The notes under the pieces: model-generated
Database searches by the model: none
Told to the model about the DNA's origin: nothing
Seen by the model: only the letters and a program-made list of their open reading frames with translations
Shown: positions 1 through 6,544 of the stretch, in pieces
Numbering within the stretch: position 1 is the stretch's first letter
Layout of the letters: each line of letters starts with the position of its first letter
Program-made: the position numbers and the translations under genes
Assembly: GCA_036376915.1 (NCBI GenBank)
Contig: DASUZK010000106.1
Span: 1 to 36,941 of the forward strand
Origin: VRUE01 sp036376915
Lineage (GTDB): Bacteria > Actinomycetota > Thermoleophilia > Solirubrobacterales > 70-9
Length of the DNA: 36,941 bases
Direction: 5' to 3'

Positions 1-2
1 GT

Positions 3-209
3 CAACGTCACGTTGACGTATCGGCCCGTCGGCAGTGGGTGGGGGCGGGGCTCGTCGCCGGGTTGGGGCTTGGGTTCGACTTGCTGTTCCTTGCGGTCGA
101 TACGTTGCCGGCGACGGCGCCGGTGGCGGTTGCGCTGGCGATCGTCACGCGACTGATGCCGCCCGAGGGGGCGCCAGGCCGGGGCGCCGCTGAGCGAGGT
201 CAGCTGTAG
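3..209 (+). CDS. C-terminal part of a probable membrane protein (cut by window edge)
   Basis: This open frame runs in from the left edge and stops at TAG 207-209, giving 68 residues. After a short basic start it has a long hydrophobic stretch rich in Gly, Ala, Leu and Val, consistent with one or two membrane helices, and ends in a Gly/Arg/Glu-rich tail. Codon third positions are mostly G or C like the neighbours. Its last 10 bases overlap the end of the convergent peptidase gene. The family cannot be named from this fragment; a multi-pass transporter such as a DMT/EamA protein would fit, but that is a guess. Confidence 0.45.
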   Translation, partial: QRHVDVSARRQWVGAGLVAGLGLGFDLLFLAVDTLPATAPVAVALAIVTRLMPPEGAPGRGAAERGQL

Positions 210-1141
210 CGGTCCCACTTTTCGAGATAGGGCAACGGGTCGATCGGGCTGCCGCCCTCGTACCAGCCCGGGTCTGTCCAGATCTCGAAGTGCAGGTGGC
301 AGGCGCTCGCCGAGCCGGTGTCGCCGACGATGCCGATCGGCTGGGCGGTGCGGACCGTGTCGCCGGTTTTCAGCGGCGACGGTTCGGCCAGGTGGGCGTA
401 CATGAAGTCGAGCGTCGTGCCCTTGCCGTCGATCACGACGTAGTTGCCGGCGGCGCTGTGGTAGCCGGAGTACTGCACCCGGCCGCCGCGGGCGGAGACG
501 ATCGGCACGCCGCATTCGGCCATCACGTCGTGGCCCTGGTGGGTGTGGCCCGCGCGACCGGCGCCGAAGACGGCGCCGCTGCCGCCGTAGTCGTGGTCGC
601 CGAGCAGCGGGAAGGCGTAGCCGTAGAAGGCGAAGCCGAGGCTCGGCGCTTCCGAGGAGGTTGCCGACCGGGCGGCGAAGGCGCCGGCCTGCGAGGAGAC
701 CTGGAAGGTGTAGCGCCCATTGGGGGCCGCGCGGCCGTCGTTGGTCGTCCCGTCCCAGCGGATCGCGGTCACGGTCTCGGGGGCGACGTCGTTGCGGAAG
801 AAGGTGCGGACGCTGGCGCCGGCGACGTCGACGACGTCGATGCGGATGTCGTTCTGCGCCTGGTTGCTGGCGATCGAGAAGCTCAGCTTGGGGTAGCGGA
901 AGCCGTAGTAGAAGGACTTGCGCGGCGTGGTTTGGGCCGAGATCAGGCGCAGAGCGCCGGCGCTGGGGGCGTCGGAGGCCGGCGTGCCGCTGGGGCTGCC
1001 GGGTGGCGGCGGGCTGCCGGCCGCGGTCGGCGCGCCGCCCGTGCTGGCGGTTGCGGTTGCCGCAAGGCAGAGCAGCAACGCCATCGCCGCGATCGTGAAA
1101 TGCGCTCCCGCCAGCCAAGGCCGGGTGGTCTTGCCTACCAC
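200..1141 (-). CDS. Secreted M23-family peptidase (peptidoglycan endopeptidase)
   Basis: Predicted exported zinc metallopeptidase acting on peptidoglycan cross-bridges. It has an N-terminal signal or anchor helix (ALLLCLAATATA), a Pro/Ser/Gly-rich linker, a FlgD-like Ig domain (about residues 75-150, with RNDVAPETV and WDGTTNDGR) and a C-terminal M23 domain. Zinc-site motifs are visible: HQGHD and the paired histidines of HLHFE. Two in-frame GTG codons lie at 1147 and 1141. I choose 1141 because the purine-rich AAAGAGAG sits 5 bases before it but abuts the first. The leader carries a c-di-AMP riboswitch, matching known control of wall hydrolases in actinobacteria. Family call is firm; substrate is inferred. 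Confidence 0.9.
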   Translation of the reverse strand: MVGKTTRPWLAGAHFTIAAMALLLCLAATATASTGGAPTAAGSPPPPGSPSGTPASDAPSAGALRLISAQTTPRKSFYYGFRYPKLSFSIASNQAQNDIRIDVVDVAGASVRTFFRNDVAPETVTAIRWDGTTNDGRAAPNGRYTFQVSSQAGAFAARSATSSEAPSLGFAFYGYAFPLLGDHDYGGSGAVFGAGRAGHTHQGHDVMAECGVPIVSARGGRVQYSGYHSAAGNYVVIDGKGTTLDFMYAHLAEPSPLKTGDTVRTAQPIGIVGDTGSASACHLHFEIWTDPGWYEGGSPIDPLPYLEKWDRYS

Positions 1142-1149
1142 TGCCACTC

Positions 1150-1300
1150 TCTCTTTCGTTCGCCTACGGAGTTAGCTGTCGGGCTCGCGCTGAAAGAGTT
1201 GCGCTACGACCTTTTCGGCCGATTCGCCCCGGGAACCTGCAACGGTTCCTGCGGTTCCTCCGCTCCCAGCCACCTGTGCGGCTGGGATTCGGCACTGTTG
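1150..1300 (-). promoter_or_regulatory. Cyclic di-AMP riboswitch (ydaO/yuaA class) in the M23 peptidase leader
   Basis: Read on the minus strand, the leader shows class hallmarks in order: CCGAATCC followed by a stem (cagcc/ggctg), GGAGGAACC, GGGGCGAATCGG, then CCGACAGCTAAC and CCGTAGGCG close to the start codon. The GACAGCTAAC...GTAGGCG block is the most diagnostic. The element begins a few bases after the expected transcription start and ends just before the ribosome binding site. ydaO riboswitches usually lower expression when c-di-AMP is high, linking turgor or potassium status to wall hydrolysis. No Rfam search was run; the motif match is by eye. Confidence 0.9.
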
Positions 1301-1307
1301 GCGCGGC

Positions 1308-1313
1308 AGTATA
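1308..1313 (-). promoter_or_regulatory. -10 box (TATACT) for the riboswitch-peptidase transcript
   Basis: TATACT on the minus strand is a near-consensus -10 hexamer. A start about 7 bases downstream would put the 5' end right at the first conserved bases of the riboswitch. No good -35 hexamer is visible at 16-18 bases. Confidence 0.55.
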
Positions 1314-1352
1314 GACACCGATGCGGCGTGTACGCGGATGCGGTGTGGCGGC

Positions 1353-1358
1353 TATCAT
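1353..1358 (+). promoter_or_regulatory. Possible -10 box (TATCAT) for rplM-rpsI-glmM
   Basis: TATCAT lies 37 bases before the rplM ATG, in a GC-rich gap divergent from the peptidase. The expected leader would be about 30 bases and holds a GC-rich inverted sequence (gggcgccgcccgcgg), possibly an r-protein leader. There is no clear -35 box and no strong ribosome binding site. Confidence 0.3.
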
Positions 1359-1395
1359 GCCGTGGCCGCTGGGCGCCGCCCGCGGTTTTTCTCTG

Positions 1396-1830
1396 ATGAA
1401 GACCTACGTAGCCACACCCGCAGACCGCCAGCGCGACTGGTACGTCGTCGACGCAGAGGGGCAGACCCTGGGCCGGCTGGCGACCCGTATCGCCGATGCT
1501 CTGCGGGGCAAGCGCAAGCCCGAGTACACGCCGCACGTCGACACCGGCGACTTCATCGTCGTCGTCAACGCGGAGAAGATCCACGTGACCGGCGACAAGC
1601 TGGCGCAGAAGCGCTACTGGCGCCACAGCGGCTACCCGGGTGGGATCAAGTCGCGGACGCTCGGCGAGATGCTCGAGCGGCGTCCCGAGGAGGTCATCCG
1701 CAAGGCCGTCAAGGGGATGCTCCCCCGCAACCGGCTCGCTCGCCAGCAGTTGACCAAGCTGAAGGTGTACGCCGGGCCCGAGCATCCGCACGAGGCGCAA
1801 CAGCCCAAACCGATGGAGATCCAGACTTGA
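1396..1830 (+). CDS. rplM: 50S ribosomal protein L13
   Basis: A 144-residue primary binder of 23S rRNA in the large subunit. The start ATG at 1396 gives the typical MKTYVATP opening; an in-frame ATG 75 bases upstream would add an atypical Arg-rich tail and is rejected. Family motifs seen: WYVVDAEGQTLGRLAT, ADALRGKRKPEYTPHVDTGD, YWRHSGYPGG and AVKGMLPRNRL. The gene overlaps rpsI by a TTGA junction, as expected for the conserved L13-S9 pair that ends up in opposite subunits. No obvious Shine-Dalgarno sequence precedes it. Confidence 0.97.
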   Translation: MKTYVATPADRQRDWYVVDAEGQTLGRLATRIADALRGKRKPEYTPHVDTGDFIVVVNAEKIHVTGDKLAQKRYWRHSGYPGGIKSRTLGEMLERRPEEVIRKAVKGMLPRNRLARQQLTKLKVYAGPEHPHEAQQPKPMEIQT

Positions 1831-2783
1831 TCGACGACGAGACTCAGAAGGACGAGACGACCCCGGACAAGGACGAGGCGGATCAGGCCGCGGGTCCTGT
1901 CGCGGGGGATGACGCGTCGCCCTCGCAAGCTGCGGGCGACGCCCCATCCCCCACGCCACCCGCGGATGAGGCGGCTGAGTCCGAGGCGCCGCAGGCTGAA
2001 GGTGAGGCCGTCGAGGAGCCTGGAGAGGGAGAGGCTGAGAAGGCCGAGGCGGAGGCTGAGCCCGAGGCGGAGAAAGCTGAGGAGATCGAGCCCGTTGCTG
2101 AGGAAGCTGAGGAGCCCGAGGCTGAGCCCGTTGCTGAGGAGGCAGAGGCGGAGACGGCTGAGCCTGTAGCCGAGAAGGCTGAGAAGCCGAAGGCCGAGGA
2201 GAAGAAGAAGGACGTGATTCCGGGGGCTGACCTGGAGCCGATCGCGGTCGAGCCGCAGGAGCGGCCGCTGAGCGCTGAGGAGCAGGCCCGGGTGGAAGCC
2301 GAAGAGGAGGAGCGGGCGCAGCGCGAGGCGGCGCTGGTCGGCGACGCGGTCGAGGAGCCGCAGGCCGCCAGCCGTGCCCCGGCGAAGCTGGAGGGCGACG
2401 CTCGCTATCTCGCCACCGGCAAGCGCAAGACCGCGATCGCCCGGGTCACGCTGCTGCCCGGCAGTGGCAAGGTCGAGGTGAACAAGCGGGCGCTGGAGGA
2501 GTTCTTCCCCCGCCCCCTGCACCAGACGACGGCCATGCAGCCGTTGGTCATCACCGGCTACGAGGGCAACGTCGATGTCCGGGTCCGCGTCCACGGTGGC
2601 GGCATCAGCGGCCAGGCCGGGGCGGTGCGGCACGGGATCGCCCGAGCTCTGACCGAGATCGACCCGGAGCTGCGCGGAGAGCTCAAGCGCCGGGGCTTCC
2701 TCACCCGCGACGCGCGGGCCAAGGAGCGCAAGAAGGCCGGGCTGAAGAAGGCCCGCAAGCGGCCGCAATTCTCCAAGCGTTAG
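1827..2783 (+). CDS. rpsI: 30S ribosomal protein S9 with a long acidic N-terminal extension
   Basis: The last ~128 residues are a standard S9: YLATGKRKTAIARV, then the GGGISGQAGAVRHGIARAL block and a basic tail ending KKARKRPQFSKR that reaches the ribosomal P site. Ahead of this is an extension of about 190 residues made largely of Glu, Ala, Pro and Lys, with repeats such as EPVAEEAE. The frame is continuous and the only start coupled to rplM is TTG at 1827, overlapping the L13 stop. Total is 318 residues against about 130-170 for typical S9. The extension could be made as is, or translation could begin at an internal start; the sequence does not decide. The S9 call itself is certain. Confidence 0.95.
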   Translation: MIDDETQKDETTPDKDEADQAAGPVAGDDASPSQAAGDAPSPTPPADEAAESEAPQAEGEAVEEPGEGEAEKAEAEAEPEAEKAEEIEPVAEEAEEPEAEPVAEEAEAETAEPVAEKAEKPKAEEKKKDVIPGADLEPIAVEPQERPLSAEEQARVEAEEEERAQREAALVGDAVEEPQAASRAPAKLEGDARYLATGKRKTAIARVTLLPGSGKVEVNKRALEEFFPRPLHQTTAMQPLVITGYEGNVDVRVRVHGGGISGQAGAVRHGIARALTEIDPELRGELKRRGFLTRDARAKERKKAGLKKARKRPQFSKR

Positions 2784-2793
2784 GAGCCAACCG

Positions 2794-4107
2794 GTGACCT
2801 CGGGGCGCAAGCTCTTCGGAACCGACGGGGTCCGAGGGGAGGCCGGGACGTTCCTCACCGCCGAGCTCGCGACCGCGCTCGGGCGTGCGGCCACGGCCTC
2901 GCTGAAGGCCAAGCGACCGCAGGTGCTGATCGTGCGCGACACGCGCGAGTCGGGGCCGATGTTGGAGTCTGCGCTGGCCGCCGGGATCGCCGCCGCGGGC
3001 GGGGACGCGCTGCTCGGCGGCGTGCTGCCGACCCCGGCTGCCGCGATCCTCGTCAAGCGCCTCGGCCTCGACCTGGCCGCGGTCGTCTCCGCCTCGCACA
3101 ACCCCTACCGCGACAACGGGATCAAGTTCTTCTCCGCGCAGGGCACGAAGCTCGACGACGGGACCGAGGCGAGGATGGAGTCGCTGATCGAGGCCGAGCT
3201 CGCTGTCGCCGAGCCCGGTCAGGTGCGGGAGCTGAACGGGGGGCTGGAGGACTACCTGCGCGCGCTCGAGGCGGCCTTTCCACTCGACCTCTCCGGCCAC
3301 ACCGTGATGCTCGATTGCGCCAACGGCGCCACCTTTCGTGCCGCCCCGGCGATCTTCGAGAGGCTTGGCGCGACGGTCGAGGCGATCGCGGTCGAGCCCG
3401 ACGGCCGCAACATCAACGACGGCTGCGGCTCGACCCACCTCGACCTGCTCGCCGACCGCGTCGCCTCCTCGGAGGCGACGATCGGCTTCGCCTTCGACGG
3501 GGACGGCGACCGGGTGCTTGCCGTCGACCGCAACGGCCGTACGCACGACGGCGACGAGCTGATCGCGCTCGCCGCTCGCGGAATGTCCGCCCGGGACGAG
3601 CTCGACGGCGGCGTCGCCGTCACCGTGATGAGCAACTACGGCTTCCACCAGGCGATGGAGGAGGCTGGGATCGAGGTCGCCGTGACCAAGGTCGGCGACC
3701 GTTACGTTCTCGACGAGCTGCGCGAGCGCGGCTGGAGCTTTGGCGGAGAGCAGTCCGGGCACATCATCGACACCCGCTTCGCCGCCACCGGCGACGGCAC
3801 CGCCGCGGCGCTGGCGACGATGCGCGAGCTCGGCGACCGCGACCTCGCCGAGGTCGTGCCGATGCGCAAGCTGCCGCAGACCCTGGTCAACGTCGAGGTC
3901 GCCGACCGCGACGAGATCGCCGGCGCGACCGCCGTCTGGGAGGCCGTAGAGCGGGAGGGCGAGGCCCTCGAGGGCCGCGGCCGGGTACTCCTCCGCCCGT
4001 CGGGAACCGAGCCGCTGGTGCGCGTGATGGCCGAGGCGCCGAGTGCCGAGGAGGCAGAGGCCGTCTGCGACCGCTTGGTTGCCGTTGTGCGTCAAGAGCT
4101 GGGGTAG
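2794..4107 (+). CDS. glmM: Phosphoglucosamine mutase
   Basis: Converts glucosamine-6-phosphate to glucosamine-1-phosphate on the path to UDP-GlcNAc and peptidoglycan. It has 437 residues, normal for the family, and the four-domain alpha-D-phosphohexomutase layout. Visible sites: KLFGTDGVRG near the N-terminus, the phosphoserine loop SASHNPYRDNG (catalytic Ser about 101), the magnesium loop FDGDGDR (about 233-239), the sugar loop GGEQSGHII, and the phosphate-binding RPSGTEPLVRVM near the C-terminus. GTG start at 2794 has GGAG 7 bases upstream. It follows rpsI by 10 bases, so it is probably co-transcribed with rplM-rpsI. GlmS, the previous enzyme in the pathway, is encoded next. Confidence 0.97.
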   Translation: MTSGRKLFGTDGVRGEAGTFLTAELATALGRAATASLKAKRPQVLIVRDTRESGPMLESALAAGIAAAGGDALLGGVLPTPAAAILVKRLGLDLAAVVSASHNPYRDNGIKFFSAQGTKLDDGTEARMESLIEAELAVAEPGQVRELNGGLEDYLRALEAAFPLDLSGHTVMLDCANGATFRAAPAIFERLGATVEAIAVEPDGRNINDGCGSTHLDLLADRVASSEATIGFAFDGDGDRVLAVDRNGRTHDGDELIALAARGMSARDELDGGVAVTVMSNYGFHQAMEEAGIEVAVTKVGDRYVLDELRERGWSFGGEQSGHIIDTRFAATGDGTAAALATMRELGDRDLAEVVPMRKLPQTLVNVEVADRDEIAGATAVWEAVEREGEALEGRGRVLLRPSGTEPLVRVMAEAPSAEEAEAVCDRLVAVVRQELG

Positions 4108-4156
4108 GCCCTCTGCGCGCCCCGGGTAACGCCCAGGTTGCGAAAGCGGCCCCAGG

Positions 4157-4312
4157 GTCCCCAAGCTTTTTAAAAGCTTGGGGCGCCCGAAACGGCACCA
4201 GGCATCCGGAGCTTTTCGGGGAGCCGGGTGCCGCAGGGGCTTTCGAGGATTAGCAGCGCCTTCGGGGAGCGAGCTTTTCGAAGCTCGTGCGCTGTCGAGG
4301 GCGTACCCCTAC
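4157..4312. repeat. Intergenic repeat, copy A (structured; also at 36771-36941)
   Basis: This stretch in the glmM-glmS gap is recognisably related to the last 170 bases of the window. Shared blocks in the same order: GTCCCCAAGCT, then AGCTTG(G/T)GGCGCCC, ACGGCACC, GGAGCTTT(T/C), GAGCCGG, and GAGCTTTTCGAAGCT followed by CGCTGT(C/G)GAGGG. Spacers between blocks differ in length. The first two blocks can form a stem (ccccaagct with agcttgggg), and gagctt-ttcg-aagctc is a UUCG-type hairpin. This suggests a structured RNA or a small dispersed element. Its place before glmS would suit a leader, but nothing here matches the glmS ribozyme core. Confidence 0.65.
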
Positions 4313-4397
4313 CCAACCCCGCCCGGAGGAAAATACCCAGCCCATCGGGGAATTCGGCCATGGGGATCGCCGGTCTCTACCCTTGTTCGTCTCCCTT

Positions 4398-6254
4398 ATG
4401 TGCGGAATCGTCGGATACGTCGGTGGGCGCCCCTGCCGCGACCTGCTCGTGGCCGGGCTCGAGAAGCTCGAGTACCGGGGCTATGACTCGGCCGGGATCT
4501 CGGTGATCGAGGACGGCCGGATCGCCAGCGTGCGCGCGGTCGGCAACCTCGCCAACCTGCGTGCCGCCGTCGCCAAGCACGACCAGAACGGGGGGGTAGC
4601 GGTGGCGGCGCCGCCCGCGACCACCGGCGTCGCCCACACCCGCTGGGCCACTCACGGCCGCGTCACCGAGGAGAACGCCCACCCGCACGGCGACTGCTCC
4701 GACCGCGTCCACATCGTCCTCAACGGGATCGTCGAGAACCACGCTGAGCTGCGCCGCGAGCTCGCCGCCGAGGGGCACCATTTCAGCTCCGAGACCGACG
4801 CCGAGATCGTCGCTCACCTGATCGAGCGCAACTACGACGGCGACCTCACCGCCGCGGTGCGGGCCTCCTTCGCCGAGCTGCGCGGCCACTACGCCTTCGT
4901 CGCCATGCACGCCGAGGAGCCCGGGCGGCTGGTGGGCGCCCGCAAGGAGTGCCCGCTGGTGGCGGGAGTGGGCGAGGGGGAGGCGTTTCTCGCCTCCGCG
5001 ATCCCGGCCTTCCTGGCCGAGACGCGCGACGCGGTGGCGATCGAGAACGACGAGATCGTCACGATCGACGCCGCCGGGATCGAGATCACCGACGCCGCCG
5101 GCGCGCCGGTGCGGCGCGACGCCGAGGAGATCTCCTGGGACGAGTCGGCCGCCGAGAAGGGCGGCTATGAGACCTTCATGCTGAAGGAGATCCACGAACA
5201 GGCCGACGCGGTTGCCGAGACGATCGCCGACCGGCTGCCGAGCGACGACGGGGTCGACCTCTCCGAGGTCGAGCTCGACGAGGCCTTCCTGCGCGACCTG
5301 AGGCGGATCGTGATCGTCGCCTGCGGCACCTCCTACCACGCGGGCCTGGTCGGCCGCTACGCGATCGAGGAGTGGGCGCGGGTGCCGGTCGAGATGGACG
5401 TCGCCTCCGAGTACCGCTACCGCAACCCGGTTATCGGGCCCGACGACCTGGTGATCGGGATCACCCAGTCGGGCGAGACGGCCGACACGCTGGCCGCGAT
5501 GCGGCTCGCCCGCGAGAACGGCGCCAAGGTGCTGGCGATCACCAACGTGATGGGCAGCCAGGCGACCCGCGACGCCGACACGGTGCTCTACACCCGGGCA
5601 GGCCCCGAGGTGAGCGTCGCCGCGACCAAGACTTTCGTCGCCCAGGTCGCGACGATGTACCTGCTCGGCCTGCGCCTGGCCGAGCTGCGGGGAACGCTCG
5701 ACGCGGGCCGGCTGTCCGAGCTGGTCGCCGAGCTGAAGGCGATCCCTTCGAAGATCGAGGCGACCTTGGCCTCCTGCGCAGAGGTCACCGGCTGCGTGGC
5801 CGCCGACCAGTTCGAGCACGGCTTCTTCCTCTACCTGGGCCGGCACATCGGGCTGCCGGTCTGCCTCGAGGGGGCCTTGAAGCTGAAGGAGATCTCCTAC
5901 ATCCCCACCGACGCCTACGCGGCGGGGGAGATGAAGCACGGGCCGATCGCGCTGCTCGACGAGTCGACTCCGGTCGTCTGCGTGGCCACCGAGAGCCCGG
6001 TGCTCGACAAGGTCCTCTCCAACATCGAGGAGGTGCGCGCCCGCGGCGCGGACACGATCGCGATCGCGACCGAGGGTTGCGAGCGCGTCGGCGAGGTCGC
6101 CGAGCAGACGATCGAGGTGGCCCGGACCGACTGGATCCTGCAGCCGATCGTCGCCATCCTCCCCCTCCAGCTGCTCGCCTACGACATCGCCCGCGCCCGC
6201 GGCCTCAACGTCGACCAGCCCCGCAACCTGGCGAAGACCGTCACCGTCGAGTAG
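4398..6254 (+). CDS. glmS: Glutamine-fructose-6-phosphate aminotransferase (isomerizing)
   Basis: Makes glucosamine-6-phosphate from fructose-6-phosphate and glutamine, the committed step to UDP-GlcNAc; 618 residues. The start is fixed by MCGIVGYVG: Met1 is removed so Cys2 becomes the catalytic nucleophile of the glutaminase domain (about 1-230; further motifs TRWATHG and HPHGDC). Two SIS sugar-isomerase domains follow (about 300-435, with CGTSYHAG and TQSGETADT; about 470-610, with GRHIGLPVCLEGALKLKE), and the C-terminus ends NLAKTVTVE as in the family. No clear Shine-Dalgarno sequence precedes ATG. TACCCT at 4378-4383 could be a -10 box giving a very short leader. GlmM, the next pathway enzyme, lies just upstream. 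Confidence 0.97.
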   Translation: MCGIVGYVGGRPCRDLLVAGLEKLEYRGYDSAGISVIEDGRIASVRAVGNLANLRAAVAKHDQNGGVAVAAPPATTGVAHTRWATHGRVTEENAHPHGDCSDRVHIVLNGIVENHAELRRELAAEGHHFSSETDAEIVAHLIERNYDGDLTAAVRASFAELRGHYAFVAMHAEEPGRLVGARKECPLVAGVGEGEAFLASAIPAFLAETRDAVAIENDEIVTIDAAGIEITDAAGAPVRRDAEEISWDESAAEKGGYETFMLKEIHEQADAVAETIADRLPSDDGVDLSEVELDEAFLRDLRRIVIVACGTSYHAGLVGRYAIEEWARVPVEMDVASEYRYRNPVIGPDDLVIGITQSGETADTLAAMRLARENGAKVLAITNVMGSQATRDADTVLYTRAGPEVSVAATKTFVAQVATMYLLGLRLAELRGTLDAGRLSELVAELKAIPSKIEATLASCAEVTGCVAADQFEHGFFLYLGRHIGLPVCLEGALKLKEISYIPTDAYAAGEMKHGPIALLDESTPVVCVATESPVLDKVLSNIEEVRARGADTIAIATEGCERVGEVAEQTIEVARTDWILQPIVAILPLQLLAYDIARARGLNVDQPRNLAKTVTVE

Positions 6255-6262
6255 CTCCCCAG

Positions 6263-6365
6263 GGAACAGCGGGCACCCCTCCGGCGGAACACGCTGCCCG
6301 CACTTGATGAAGCTATCGGCGCCTCTTCAGCTCACAAGTTCCGCTGGAGGGGTGCCCGCTGTTCC
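6263..6365. repeat. Long hairpin element 1: 28-bp arms, 47-nt loop
   Basis: Arms 6263-6290 and 6338-6365 are inverted repeats of 28 bases with one difference, a G-U-compatible position. The element begins 8 bases after the glmS stop. Its loop, read on the minus strand, starts TTGTGAGC and ends near GTGC...GCGT, and the arms end inward in GGAAC/GTTCC. The next element shares those features. No T-run follows on either strand, so it is not a standard intrinsic terminator. Confidence 0.9.
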
Positions 6366-6393
6366 GTGGTGCCGCCCTTGCTCGAGAGCTCGA

Positions 6394-6497
6394 GGGGCCG
6401 GGGAGGGCCCTTCTGAGGAACTTGTGAGCCCATGGTCGGCCGGGGCCTCCAAATATGTGCCGGGGGCGTGTTCCACAGAAGGGCCCTCCCCGGCCCC
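6394..6497. repeat. Long hairpin element 2: 28-bp arms, 48-nt loop
   Basis: Arms 6394-6421 and 6470-6497 match over 28 bases with a single mismatch. The loop begins TTGTGAGC and ends GTGCCGGGGGCGT. Arm length, loop length, the inner GGAAC/GTTCC and the loop borders repeat element 1 in opposite orientation, although the outer arm sequences are unrelated. The elements are 28 bases apart. Together they fill most of the 290-base gap between glmS and the lipoprotein gene. Confidence 0.9.
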
Positions 6498-6530
6498 CGC
6501 TCGGTGTGCTTTCCGCGCCTGGGCGCTCGC

Positions 6531-6536
6531 TAGTCT
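6531..6536 (+). promoter_or_regulatory. -10 box (TAGTCT) close to a start codon; likely leaderless transcript
   Basis: TAGTCT lies 8 bases before the ATG at 6545, and no Shine-Dalgarno sequence is present. Transcription would begin at or next to the start codon. The same hexamer lies 6 bases before the gene at 34026. Confidence 0.5.
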
Positions 6537-6544
6537 GCGCGGCC

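Noticed and set aside
290..1396. Long plus-strand open frame opposite the M23 gene
   Set aside because: It is a mirror of a GC-rich gene: composition is Ala/Gly/Arg/Val with no domain, and it runs across the riboswitch and into rplM.
1338..1826. Upstream extension of the rpsI frame through all of rplM
   Set aside because: It is an out-of-frame reading of L13. The S9 frame is taken from the TTG overlapping the L13 stop.
4108..4397. glmS ribozyme in the glmS leader
   Set aside because: None of the conserved core of that ribozyme is present; the region instead matches the repeat at the window's right end.
6263..6497. Intrinsic transcription terminators
   Set aside because: Stems are far longer than usual, loops are nearly 50 bases, and no T-run follows on either strand. 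They may still affect transcription, but the label does not explain the shared loop borders.
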